A DNA stretch of 22,634 nt from UBA8337 sp965662725 (GTDB lineage Bacteria; Pseudomonadota; Alphaproteobacteria; RS24), in NCBI GenBank assembly GCA_965662725.1, contig CBFIIT010000028.1:1-22634 (forward strand). Direction: 5' to 3'. The translations under genes were made by a program, and so were the position numbers. Below, in pieces: positions 15,328-22,616 of this stretch. Below the pieces are notes generated by a model, which ran no database searches, was not told where the DNA came from, and saw only the letters and a list, made by a program, of their open reading frames with translations. The first letter of the stretch is position 1. Each line of letters starts with the position of its first letter.

Positions 15328-17574
15328 TTAGGGGCCCTTGCGCCGCCGCTTCGGCTTGCGCGGGGCTGCTGCCTTCTTAACGCCGGTCTGGTCGGCGACC
15401 CGCGCATCAACTTCTGATTGACGCGCAAACGGGTCGTCGGCCACGGCCAATTCCGTTTCCTGCAAACGCTTGATTTCATCGCGCAGCCGCGCCGCCGTTT
15501 CAAATTCCAAATCGGCGGCAGCTTCGCGCATTTCCGCTTCCAGCCCTTCAATATGCGACCGCAAATTGCCGCCCAAAAGCGGCGCTTGTTTTTCTTCCAT
15601 CGCTTCGCGAATACGGTAGGGGCCGGGGGCCGCCTGATTATCCCGCTCGGCGATATTTTCCATCACATCGGCAACATTTTTCTTCACTGTTTCCGGCGTA
15701 ATGCCATGCACTTCATTATGCGCCATTTGTCGTTCGCGGCGGCGATTGGTTTCGGCCATGGCCCGTTGCAGCGAGCCGGTCATTTGGTCGGCATAAAGCA
15801 ACACGCGGCCTTCAGAATTACGCGCAGCGCGGCCAATGGTCTGCACCAATGAGGTTTCCGAACGCAAAAAGCCTTCCTTATCGGCGTCGAGAATTGCAAC
15901 CAGCGAACATTCGGGAATATCCAACCCTTCGCGCAGCAGGTTAATGCCGATAAGAATATCAAATGCGCCAAGCCGTAAATCGCGGATGATTTCAATTCGC
16001 TCCAGCGTATCGATATCCGAGTGCATATAGCGCACGCGCAAGCCTTGCTCGTGCATATATTCGGTTAAATCTTCAGCCATTTTCTTGGTCAATGTGGTGA
16101 CCAAAACGCGTTGCGCTTTTTTGGCCATTTCCTGACACTCGGCGATTAAATCATCGACCTGTGTTGTCGCCGGACGGATTTCGCAAGTCGGGTCAACCAG
16201 GCCGGTTGGCCGAATGACTTGCTCGACAAATATGCCGCCCGTGCGCTCCATTTCCCATGGGCCGGGGGTGGCGGATACATGCACGGTTTGTGGCCGCATA
16301 ATATCCCATTCTTCAAACTTCATCGGCCGATTATCGACACAAGAAGGCAGGCGGAAGCCAAACTCGGCCAGTGTTGATTTGCGCTTAAAGTCACCGCGAA
16401 ACATGCCGCCGATTTGCGGAATGGTGACATGGCTTTCATCGGTAAAGACCAAGGAATTATCCGGCAAATATTCAAACAAGGTCGGCGGCGGCTCGCCCGG
16501 CTTGCGACCGGTCAAATAGCGCGAATAGTTTTCAATGCCGGCACAAGAGCCGGTCGCTTCCAGCATTTCCAAATCAAAATGCGTGCGCTGCTCCAGCCTT
16601 TGCGCCTCCAATAAGCGTCCGGCCGCTTCAAATTCTTCCAGCCGCGTCTTCAACTCGTCTTGAATACCGACCATGGCCTGCTTCAAAGTCGGCCCCGGCG
16701 TCACATAATGCGAATTGGCATAGAGACGCACTTTTTCCAATTCGCCGGTTTTTTGTCCGGTCAGCGGGTCAAATTCGGTCAGGCTATCAATTTCGTCACC
16801 GAATAATTCGACGCGCCAAGCGCGGTCTTCATAATGCGCCGGAAACACGTCAACCGTGTCGCCGCGCACACGAAAATCGCCGCGCGCAAAAGCCATATCA
16901 TTGCGTCGATATTGCAGCGCGACCAAATCTGCCAGCAATTGCGAGCGGCCTATTTGCATGCCTTTTTCAAGCTGCAGCGTCATGCTGGTATAACTCTCGA
17001 CCGAGCCAATGCCGTAAATGCACGACACGGAAGCGACGATAATCACATCATCGCGTTCCAGCAGCGCGCGCGTTGCCGAATGACGCATACGGTCAATCTG
17101 CTCGTTAATATTGCTCTCTTTTTCGATATATGTATCCGTGCGCGGCACATAGGCTTCGGGCTGGTAATAATCATAATATGAGACAAAATATTCCACCGCA
17201 TTATCGGGGAAGAAGCCTTTAAACTCGCCATAAAGCTGCGCCGCCAGCGTTTTATTCGGGGCCAGCACCAAAGCCGGACGTTGGGTGCGCTGGATGACTT
17301 GCGCCATGGTAAAAGTCTTACCGCTGCCGGTCACGCCAAGCAAAACTTGGTCGCGCTCGCTGGCTTCAATGCCGCCAATCAATTCTTCAATCGCTTGCGG
17401 CTGATCTCCGGCCGGGTCAAAATCCGACACCATTTTAAAGGCGCGGCCGCCCTCGGTCTTTTCAGGCCGATTGGCACGGTGCGGAATAAAATCGACAAGC
17501 TGCGCTTCGCTCAGCCCCGGCTCCGGCACAGGCGCCAATTCTCCGCGTCCGGTCAATGATTTTTGTTCTTCCAT
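15328..17574 (-). CDS. uvrB: excinuclease ABC subunit B
   Basis: A 748-residue UvrB, the helicase-like damage-verification subunit that loads on UvrA-marked DNA and recruits UvrC. It has an N-terminal extension of about 45 residues (FIPHRANRPEKTEGG) seen in alphaproteobacterial UvrB, Walker A GVTGSGKT (80-87), the beta-hairpin region EAYVPRTDTYIEKES, DESH (Walker B), the helicase motifs including QTIGRAARN, and a UVR motif (IEGLEAEMREAAADLEFE) for UvrC contact. The tail is basic (KPKRRRKGP). The ribosome-binding site is weak and I saw no clear alphaproteobacterial LexA box (GTTC-N7-GTTC) just upstream. It is convergent with the barrel gene, 32 bases apart. Confidence 0.96.
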   Translation of the reverse strand: MEEQKSLTGRGELAPVPEPGLSEAQLVDFIPHRANRPEKTEGGRAFKMVSDFDPAGDQPQAIEELIGGIEASERDQVLLGVTGSGKTFTMAQVIQRTQRPALVLAPNKTLAAQLYGEFKGFFPDNAVEYFVSYYDYYQPEAYVPRTDTYIEKESNINEQIDRMRHSATRALLERDDVIIVASVSCIYGIGSVESYTSMTLQLEKGMQIGRSQLLADLVALQYRRNDMAFARGDFRVRGDTVDVFPAHYEDRAWRVELFGDEIDSLTEFDPLTGQKTGELEKVRLYANSHYVTPGPTLKQAMVGIQDELKTRLEEFEAAGRLLEAQRLEQRTHFDLEMLEATGSCAGIENYSRYLTGRKPGEPPPTLFEYLPDNSLVFTDESHVTIPQIGGMFRGDFKRKSTLAEFGFRLPSCVDNRPMKFEEWDIMRPQTVHVSATPGPWEMERTGGIFVEQVIRPTGLVDPTCEIRPATTQVDDLIAECQEMAKKAQRVLVTTLTKKMAEDLTEYMHEQGLRVRYMHSDIDTLERIEIIRDLRLGAFDILIGINLLREGLDIPECSLVAILDADKEGFLRSETSLVQTIGRAARNSEGRVLLYADQMTGSLQRAMAETNRRRERQMAHNEVHGITPETVKKNVADVMENIAERDNQAAPGPYRIREAMEEKQAPLLGGNLRSHIEGLEAEMREAAADLEFETAARLRDEIKRLQETELAVADDPFARQSEVDARVADQTGVKKAAAPRKPKRRRKGP

Positions 17575-17636
17575 GTCGGTAATATAGCGTGAAACGCTGC
17601 ATCACCCAATATGGCGAACCGTCGCCATGCGGCTTT

Positions 17637-17810
17637 TTAGCGAGATTGGTTTTTATAAAATATTTCCATAGCCTTTTGCCGTTGCCGCTCAAAAAACCGT
17701 TCACCGGCGCCGTGCAGGCCCAAGCCCAGAAAAATTAGCGCCAGCACAATCAAGCCGTGCAGGGCTATAAATGCCGCCATGGTTATGAAATCAAGAAATA
17801 GCGCATACAT
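17637..17810 (-). CDS. 57-residue single-span membrane protein
   Basis: A 57-residue protein with one strong hydrophobic helix (about residues 8-36, from ITMAAFIALHG to LIFLGLGLHG) and a basic tail (ERFFERQRQKAMEIFYKNQSR) expected to face the cytoplasm. I chose the ATG at 17810 because GGAG lies 6 bases upstream; two earlier Met codons lack such a site. No family recognised. It sits between uvrB and the Cache-domain gene, same direction, 54 bases after the latter, and may share its transcript. Confidence 0.55.
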   Translation of the reverse strand: MYALFLDFITMAAFIALHGLIVLALIFLGLGLHGAGERFFERQRQKAMEIFYKNQSR

Positions 17811-17864
17811 ATGAAACTCCATTAACAATGAAGCCAGTTTGCGTCGCGCGGGGTGAAGGAATGG

Positions 17865-18329
17865 TTAATGCGGTGCGTTATATCCGGCGGCAATAATATA
17901 CCCGCGCGGCGTTTTGCGGGCATAGGTGAGACGCCAGTCATTGCCGGAACGATAGCTGTGCCATGCGCCACTGGCGGTGGTATTGCGAATGAGGTTTTGC
18001 CCGAAAGGTCGTCCGTCACTGTCTTTCAATTTTGCAAAATCCGTGCCGATAAGCGAATGGTCAGCCGCGTGATAAATATTTTGCCCGACAGCATCCAGCA
18101 CAAACAGATAAACCCCTTGCGCGTTAAACGCGGTTTCGCGGTCAAATGCCTGCACGGCGCTGGTAATGTCGCTTTCCTCAATCATTTGCTGCGCGTGTAA
18201 AACAATCTCTACGGCGTGCACAGAGGCTTGCTTGGAAGCACCGGTTTCGGGCCGCAAATACAGCACAATGCCGGCCAGCACCACGGCGGTGGCTAAACTC
18301 GTCAACAGATTGTCAAAGCGCTTTGGCAT
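17865..18329 (-). CDS. membrane-anchored single Cache-domain protein
   Basis: A 154-residue protein with an N-terminal membrane helix (about 9-26, SLATAVVLAGIVLYL) and a periplasmic domain that fits a single Cache domain: GVYLFVLDAVGQNIYHAADHSLIGTDFAKLKDSDGRPFG, then ASGAWHSYR and RGYIIAAGYNAP (the family's late YxIxxG strand). Cache domains bind small ligands and normally feed a receptor, but no signalling domain is attached here, so it may be a stand-alone sensor or binding protein. It starts divergently from the aspartate aminotransferase across 82 bases. The ribosome-binding site is weak. Confidence 0.75.
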   Translation of the reverse strand: MPKRFDNLLTSLATAVVLAGIVLYLRPETGASKQASVHAVEIVLHAQQMIEESDITSAVQAFDRETAFNAQGVYLFVLDAVGQNIYHAADHSLIGTDFAKLKDSDGRPFGQNLIRNTTASGAWHSYRSGNDWRLTYARKTPRGYIIAAGYNAPH

Positions 18330-18411
18330 TGAGGCGGTCTTTGCTTCTTGTTATTACCATCTCTTGAGCGTAGTTTGCGCGCAAAGCATTGCCTTAGCAA
18401 GGAGTTTTCAT

Positions 18412-19617
18412 ATGTCGTCTTTCCTCGCCGACAGTCTGTCACGGGTCAAACCTTCTGCCACAATGGCGGTTACCGATATGGCGCGCCAATTGCGCGCCGC
18501 CGGACGCGACGTCATCGGCCTCGGTGCCGGTGAGCCGGATTTCGACACGCCGGAAAATATCAAACAGGCAGCGATTGACGCGATTGCACGCGGTGAAACC
18601 AAATATACATCCGTGACCGGCATTGATGAGCTGAAGCAGGCGATTTGCGACAAGTTCAAGCGCGATAATAATCTCGATTATGAAGCGGCGCAGGTCTTTG
18701 TCGCGCCGGGCGGCAAGCCGGTGATTTATGACGCGATGATGGCGACGCTGAACCCGGGTGATGAGGTCATAATTCCTGCCCCTTATTGGGTCAGCTATCC
18801 CGATATTGTTAATCTGGCCGGCGGCCAGCCTGTAACGATAGAGGCGCGCGCCGAAGACGGCTTCAAATTGCAGCCGGAAGATTTGGAAGCGGCGATTACG
18901 CCGAAAACCAAATGGTTTATTTTCAATTCGCCCTCCAATCCATCCGGCGCGGCCTATACGCAAACCGAATTGAAGAAGCTCACTGATGTGCTGCTCAAAC
19001 ATCCGCATGTTTGGGTTTTGACCGATGATATGTATGAGCATTTGGTCTATGACAATTTCGTTTTCGCCACGCCGGCTCAGGTCGAGCCGCAACTTTACGA
19101 GCGCACGCTGACCATGAATGGCGTATCGAAAGCCTATTGCATGACCGGCTGGCGTATCGGCTATTGCGCCGGACCGCTGCCTTTGATTAAGGCGATGACC
19201 AAAATTCAATCGCAATCGACCTCCAACCCGACCAGCATCAGCCAATGGGCGGCAGTGGAGGCGTTGAACGGGCCGCAAGATTTTATTGCCGCGCATAATG
19301 TGCATTTCAAACGGCGTCGCGATTTGGTGGTGAAGCTGCTGAACGAAGCGGATGGCATTGACTGCATCACGCCGGAAGGGGCGTTTTACGTCTATCCGTC
19401 TTGCGCCGGATGCATCGGTAAAACCGCGCCGGACGGCACGAAAATTAGCGATGATGAAGCATTTGCCAAAGCTTTATTGGAAGCAGAAGGGGTTGCGGTG
19501 GTGCATGGCGCAGCGTTTGGTCTGTCGCCGTTTTTCCGCATAAGTTATGCGACATCAGACGAAAACCTAGTTGAGGCTTGTGCCCGTATTCAACGATTTA
19601 CCGCGTCTTTAAGTTAG
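18412..19617 (+). CDS. aspC: aspartate aminotransferase (class I, subgroup Ib-like)
   Basis: A 401-residue PLP-dependent aminotransferase interconverting aspartate and 2-oxoglutarate with oxaloacetate and glutamate, possibly also aromatic substrates. The cofactor lysine is Lys240 in SKAYCMTGWRIGYC; Asp206 and Tyr208 (TDDMYEH) contact PLP; Asn176 is in NSPSNPSG; the substrate-carboxylate arginine lies in FFRISYATSDE near the C-terminus. The start at 18412 has AAGGAG nine bases upstream and matches the family N-terminus; an earlier open frame crosses the divergent Cache gene. The last 61 bases before the stop are duplicated 122 bases downstream. The gene symbol is a family label; bacteria of this class also call it aatA. 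Confidence 0.93.
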   Translation: MSSFLADSLSRVKPSATMAVTDMARQLRAAGRDVIGLGAGEPDFDTPENIKQAAIDAIARGETKYTSVTGIDELKQAICDKFKRDNNLDYEAAQVFVAPGGKPVIYDAMMATLNPGDEVIIPAPYWVSYPDIVNLAGGQPVTIEARAEDGFKLQPEDLEAAITPKTKWFIFNSPSNPSGAAYTQTELKKLTDVLLKHPHVWVLTDDMYEHLVYDNFVFATPAQVEPQLYERTLTMNGVSKAYCMTGWRIGYCAGPLPLIKAMTKIQSQSTSNPTSISQWAAVEALNGPQDFIAAHNVHFKRRRDLVVKLLNEADGIDCITPEGAFYVYPSCAGCIGKTAPDGTKISDDEAFAKALLEAEGVAVVHGAAFGLSPFFRISYATSDENLVEACARIQRFTASLS

Positions 19618-19734
19618 GCGGGGGAAGGCGCGCTAAGCCTTACTTCGTTCGGCAAGCGCTTTTACCCTACGCCACATCAGACGAAAACCTAGTTGAAGCT
19701 TGTGCCCGTATTCAACGATTTACCGCGTCTTTAA
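19552..19734 (+). repeat. direct duplication of the aspC 3' end
   Basis: Bases 19552-19612 (the codons for TSDENLVEACARIQRFTASL) recur at 19674-19734 with one difference in 61. Between them lies a hairpin element (19628-19664). The second copy has no start and is out of any gene, so it is a non-coding remnant. The single mismatch points to a recent event. Confidence 0.92.
19628..19664 (+). terminator. hairpin element downstream of aspC, REP-like copy A
   Basis: GCGCT...AGCGC and inner GCC...GGC enclose an 11-base loop and are followed by TTTTA, so it can serve as the aspC terminator. The 37-base element has an inverted relative at 21338-21374: the outer 10 and 12 bases nearly match and the inner stem changes from GCC/GGC to GGT/ACC, keeping pairing. 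This suggests a dispersed structured repeat rather than a simple terminator. Confidence 0.6.
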
Positions 19735-19749
19735 ACTAAAACCAAACTT

Positions 19750-19776
19750 CCGGCACCTACGTAAAGCAGGTGCCGG
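19750..19776. other. strong hairpin, then unexplained gap to 20088
   Basis: CCGGCACCT (19750-19758) and AGGTGCCGG (19768-19776) form a perfect 9-bp stem with a 9-base loop. No T-tract follows on the + strand; on the - strand it is followed by a T-rich stretch (GTTTGGTTTT). The following 19777-20088 holds a smaller hairpin at 19898-19912 (AACCGC/GCGGTT) and a promoter-like sequence, but no gene I can support. Confidence 0.55.
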
Positions 19777-19969
19777 GGTGTTGGAACTACCGCACAAAGT
19801 CGGCAACGGCGTATTAGGCCGGAGCACTATATTCCGCCGTCACCCCGGCCTATGCCGAAGTAACGGAATGTGTCGATGACGATAAACAGTTACGAAAAAC
19901 CGCAACGCGGTTAACGGACGGCTTGTCACCGCTTTGTGTGGAGCGTTCCATGCCCCAATAACCGAGCCG

Positions 19970-19999
19970 TTGACCCCGATTACTGGCTATCCTTATACA
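19970..19999 (+). promoter_or_regulatory. predicted sigma70-type promoter for the coiled-coil gene
   Basis: TTGACC (19970-19975) and TATACA (19994-19999) with an 18-base spacer, about 90 bases before the ATG at 20089. Both boxes are close to consensus. Prediction by eye. Confidence 0.45.
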
Positions 20000-20088
20000 C
20001 GCAATTCGCGGTGCGACAATGGACGCCTTGCCGCAGTGATGGCCGGTTGCTATTCAGGTGATATAAAAACAACAAGAAGGAGCGCGCC

Positions 20089-20343
20089 ATGGAAGATTGG
20101 CATCAAAAACAGGCGAAATTCGATCAATTGCCGATTGATGTGGAAACCATCAATTTGGCCATCAGCCATCTCAATCAAACAGCCGGTAAGCTGAACGAAA
20201 ATCTCACCTCAGTGGAAGCCGATATTAATGTGCTGGTGATGTTGGTCAGCCGCGTTGAACAATGCGTGCAACAACAAACCAAAGCCCTGCAAGAGGTGAA
20301 AGACCTAATGCTGCTGCAAGCAACAGAGCGCAGTAAAGAGTAG
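20089..20343 (+). CDS. small coiled-coil protein
   Basis: An 84-residue soluble protein whose sequence from about residue 18 onward has heptad-like spacing (INLAISHLNQTAGKLNENL, then VEADINVLVMLVSRVEQ and QQQTKALQEVKDLMLLQ), predicting a long coiled coil that probably oligomerises. One cysteine (in VEQCVQQQ). SlyX-like by size and style, but I cannot assign the family. The ATG has AAGGAG 7 bases upstream and a predicted promoter further up. It is convergent with the barrel gene and shares a terminator hairpin with it. Confidence 0.7.
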   Translation: MEDWHQKQAKFDQLPIDVETINLAISHLNQTAGKLNENLTSVEADINVLVMLVSRVEQCVQQQTKALQEVKDLMLLQATERSKE

Positions 20344-20344
20344 T

Positions 20345-20375
20345 GAGGGCGACCCGAAGGCCGCCCTTAGGTTTT
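20345..20375. terminator. shared terminator hairpin between convergent genes
   Basis: AGGGCG (20346-20351) pairs with CGCCCT (20362-20367) around a loop that can add CC/GG pairs; TTAGGTTTT follows on the + strand. It lies in the 30-base gap between the two convergent stops, so it may end both transcripts. The T-tract is modest on either strand. Confidence 0.5.
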
Positions 20376-20904
20376 AGAACCTGACAAATGTTCCTATGGT
20401 CAGACGCGAAACATCTGCGCTGTCGTAATCAATTTGATTGTACTCGAAGCGAATGGCACCAAGATTATTGGCGACGGGTAAATCGAATCCAACCCCAATC
20501 ACTGGTCCACTCTCGGATTCGCTGATTGTGCCAATGATCTCGAATGTATTGAGGTCTATCAGCGGTGACTTTAAATCACCGTCGCTAAAGCCGAGGCGGA
20601 GAAATGGGCCACCATTGTCGAAATGGAACACACCCGATATTTCAAAGGCGGAGATGTCACTTTCCAATATGCCATTGCCGCTGTCATTATAGCGGGCCAT
20701 GGATATTTCGACGGCTGAATTGGGACGCACAAAATGCCCGTAAGATAAGATGAAGCCTGAGTTGATATCGCTATCAACTAAATTATCGAATGAAAACTCA
20801 CTATCGATGATGGCGGCTGTGCTGATGTAGTTCTGTGCCTCCTGTGCCTGTGCGGCGGTGAAACTCATCAAAAACGCAAATACGTAAATAGCCCGTTGGG
20901 ACAT
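20374..20904 (-). CDS. outer-membrane beta-barrel protein
   Basis: A 176-residue protein with a signal peptide (MSQRAIYVFAFLMSFTAAQA, then QEAQNY) and a body of alternating polar and hydrophobic residues typical of a small 8-stranded barrel (INSGFILSYGHF, AVEISMARYND, GAIRFEYNQIDY), ending FVRF with the C-terminal phenylalanine needed for outer-membrane insertion. It resembles the OmpA/OmpW-like barrel group; function is unknown. The ATG at 20904 is chosen for AGGAGG 7 bases upstream and the signal peptide; the open frame extends 22 codons further into an inverted-repeat element. That element, 55 bases upstream, would be in its leader if transcription begins beyond it. Confidence 0.78.
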   Translation of the reverse strand: MSQRAIYVFAFLMSFTAAQAQEAQNYISTAAIIDSEFSFDNLVDSDINSGFILSYGHFVRPNSAVEISMARYNDSGNGILESDISAFEISGVFHFDNGGPFLRLGFSDGDLKSPLIDLNTFEIIGTISESESGPVIGVGFDLPVANNLGAIRFEYNQIDYDSADVSRLTIGTFVRF

Positions 20905-20958
20905 GGGATTTCCTCCTCTTATTTTTATTGAACAGCACCGACAGTTGGTGCCGGGCTG

Positions 20959-21055
20959 TGTCAATTCCAATACGAGTAAAGAAATCCCGCCTATTTCCGC
21001 GAACGGTCTTTTATTAAGCGAGCACCCCGACGGGGCTACTCGTATTGAATTGACA
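20959..21055. repeat. 97-bp element with 19-20-bp inverted ends
   Basis: TGTCAATTCCAATACGAGTA (20959-20978) and TACTCGTATTGAATTGACA (21037-21055) are inverse complements except for one extra C in the left arm. The 58-base interior contains CCCC-GAC-GGGG (21025-21035). Ends of the TGT...ACA type and small size resemble a MITE, but I see no target-site duplication. It may instead be a long hairpin in the leader of the barrel gene. Confidence 0.8.
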
Positions 21056-21437
21056 GAAAGAGGTTAGGAAATGGTTAGCGGTAAAAGCAAGCTAAATCTG
21101 ATTTAAGTTATTGAAATTGAATGAGGATATTTGCCTCTAGGCTATCTGGAAAATCGTCGCGCGGCGCGGGCTACAAGCACCGCCGACTTGTCGGCTTGAT
21201 GCGCCTTGCCCCAGCAAGGGGCGAAGCCCCGCGTCGGAGCCATTAGGCCAAGCCTGCCGCGTGATGGACATGAATCAAAGCTAGATAAAAAGGCGGTATG
21301 CCTTCGGGGGGTTAACCCCGCGACAGTTCCCGCACGCTAAAAGCGCTTGGTGAGCGGAGCGAACCTTAGCCCGCCTTGCGCTTGCGCCCATCGGTAAATC
21401 GGATGGCTATTCGTGCCTCAAAGGCCCAAAGGATAAA
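21056..21437. other. gene-free structured region
   Basis: No gene is visible. The left third is AT-rich and includes a weak CtrA-like site (21092-21106, - strand, TTAA-N7-TTAG). From about 21160 it turns GC-rich and is dense in small inverted repeats: GCCGAC/GTCGGC near 21182-21195, CCTTGC/GCAAGG then GGGGC/GCCCC near 21203-21230, and the REP-like copy B at 21338-21374. I found no match to tmRNA, RNase P RNA or tRNA landmarks. It may be a repeat cluster or an unknown structured RNA. Confidence 0.55.
21338..21374 (-). repeat. REP-like element, inverted copy B
   Basis: Read on the - strand this matches the hairpin element at 19628-19664: GCGGGCTAAG, a 15-base middle, then CAAGCGCTTTTA (copy A has GCGCGCTAAG and the same last 12 bases at the same spacing). 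The inner stem is GGT/ACC here and GCC/GGC in copy A, a compensating change. Confidence 0.6.
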
Positions 21438-22616
21438 TCAGCCTCTTGAGAGTTCACGCATCGCGCCGTCCAGCCCCTCAAGGGTCAGCGGATACATGCG
21501 ATCATTGAAAAGCTGCTTGATGATTTGCAAAGATGCCGTGTGTTCCCAATAGCGTTCGCCCAGCGGGTTCAGCCAGACACAGCTTTCATAAATATCCGTC
21601 ACGCGTTTCAGCCACATTGCGCCCGGCTCTTCATTCCAGTGCTCCACGCTGCCGCCCTCATAAGTCACCTCATAGGGGCTCATGCTGGCATCACCGACAA
21701 AAATGATTTTGTAATCACTGCCATAAGTATGCAGCACATCCCAAGTGTCCATTTTCTCGGTATGGCGACGGTTATTATCTTTCCACACGCCTTCATATAG
21801 GCAGTTATGGAAGTAGAAATATTCCATGTTTTTAAATTCGCTGCTGGCGGCTGAGAAAAGCTCTTCGCACAGGCGAATATGCGGGTCCATGGAGCCGCCA
21901 ATATCGAAAAACACCAGCACTTTCACCTTATTGCGGCGTTCAGCAATCATTTTAATGTCGAGATAGCCGGCATTGGCAGTGGATTTAATCGTATCGTCAA
22001 TATCCAGCATATCGGCTTCGCCATCGCGGGCAAATTGGCGCAAACGGCGCAGCGCAACTTTAATGTTCCGCGTGCCCAGCTCGACCGAGTCGTCGAGGTT
22101 TTTATATTCGCGCTTGTCCCAGACTTTGACCGCTTTGAAGTTTTTGTTTTTGTCTTGGCCGATGCGCACGCCTTCCGGATTATATCCGTCAGAACCGAAA
22201 GGCGAGGTGCCGCCCGTGCCGATCCATTTATTGCCTCCTTCGTGTCGGCCTTCTTGTTCCTCGAGGCGCTTTTTCAGCTCCTCCATAATTTTGTCCCAGC
22301 CGCCGAGTTTTTCAATCTCGGCTTTTTCCTCTTCGGTGAGGAATTTTTCGGTCAGTGTTTGCAGCCAGTCTTCCGGAATTTCCGCAATCTCGCCATCGCC
22401 AAGGCTTTCCAGCCCTTTAAATACATGACCGAAGACTTGGTCGAACTTGTCCAGATTGCGCTCATCTTTGACCAATGCCGCTTTCGACAAATAGTAAAAT
22501 TCCGTCACCTCATTATCGATGACGTCATTATCCAATGCTTCCAGCAAGGATAAATATTCGCGCAAGGAAACCGGCACATTGGCTGATTTAAGCTCGTGGA
22601 AAAAATTTACGAACAT
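21438..22616 (-). CDS. VWA domain protein, CoxE-like
   Basis: A 392-residue protein. The N-terminal half (FVNFFHELKSANVPVSLREYLSLL and a charged, helical stretch to about 125) matches the CoxE/YehP-like family; a flexible glycine-rich linker (GGNKWIGTGGTSPFG, 128-142) follows; the C-terminal VWA domain begins near 230 with a MIDAS-type VLVFFDIGGSMD (Asp238, Ser242; glycine replaces the middle serine, as is common in this family). Such proteins usually act with a MoxR-type AAA+ ATPase to mature or insert cofactors in target enzymes. The partner gene would be expected upstream, beyond the right edge of the window. The start has AAGGGG about 10 bases upstream. Confidence 0.85.
   Translation of the reverse strand: MFVNFFHELKSANVPVSLREYLSLLEALDNDVIDNEVTEFYYLSKAALVKDERNLDKFDQVFGHVFKGLESLGDGEIAEIPEDWLQTLTEKFLTEEEKAEIEKLGGWDKIMEELKKRLEEQEGRHEGGNKWIGTGGTSPFGSDGYNPEGVRIGQDKNKNFKAVKVWDKREYKNLDDSVELGTRNIKVALRRLRQFARDGEADMLDIDDTIKSTANAGYLDIKMIAERRNKVKVLVFFDIGGSMDPHIRLCEELFSAASSEFKNMEYFYFHNCLYEGVWKDNNRRHTEKMDTWDVLHTYGSDYKIIFVGDASMSPYEVTYEGGSVEHWNEEPGAMWLKRVTDIYESCVWLNPLGERYWEHTASLQIIKQLFNDRMYPLTLEGLDGAMRELSRG

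Noticed and set aside
17575..17640. LexA (SOS) box upstream of uvrB
   Set aside because: One GAAC occurs but no second half-site at 7 bases, so the GTTC-N7-GTTC or GAAC-N7-GAAC pattern is absent.
18439..19305. 288-codon - strand open frame inside the aspartate aminotransferase gene
   Set aside because: Antisense shadow of a well-conserved gene; arginine-rich and without domain features.
19934..20194. 86-codon open frame overlapping the coiled-coil gene start
   Set aside because: No ribosome-binding site, random-looking composition, and it overlaps the better-supported gene at 20089 in another frame.
21092..21106. CtrA site on the - strand (TTAA-N7-TTAG)
   Set aside because: The last half-site is mismatched and the stretch is AT-rich, so chance is likely; mentioned only inside the region description.
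21160..21437. tmRNA or RNase P RNA
   Set aside because: No tag-peptide frame, no T-arm sequence and none of the conserved RNase P blocks could be found.
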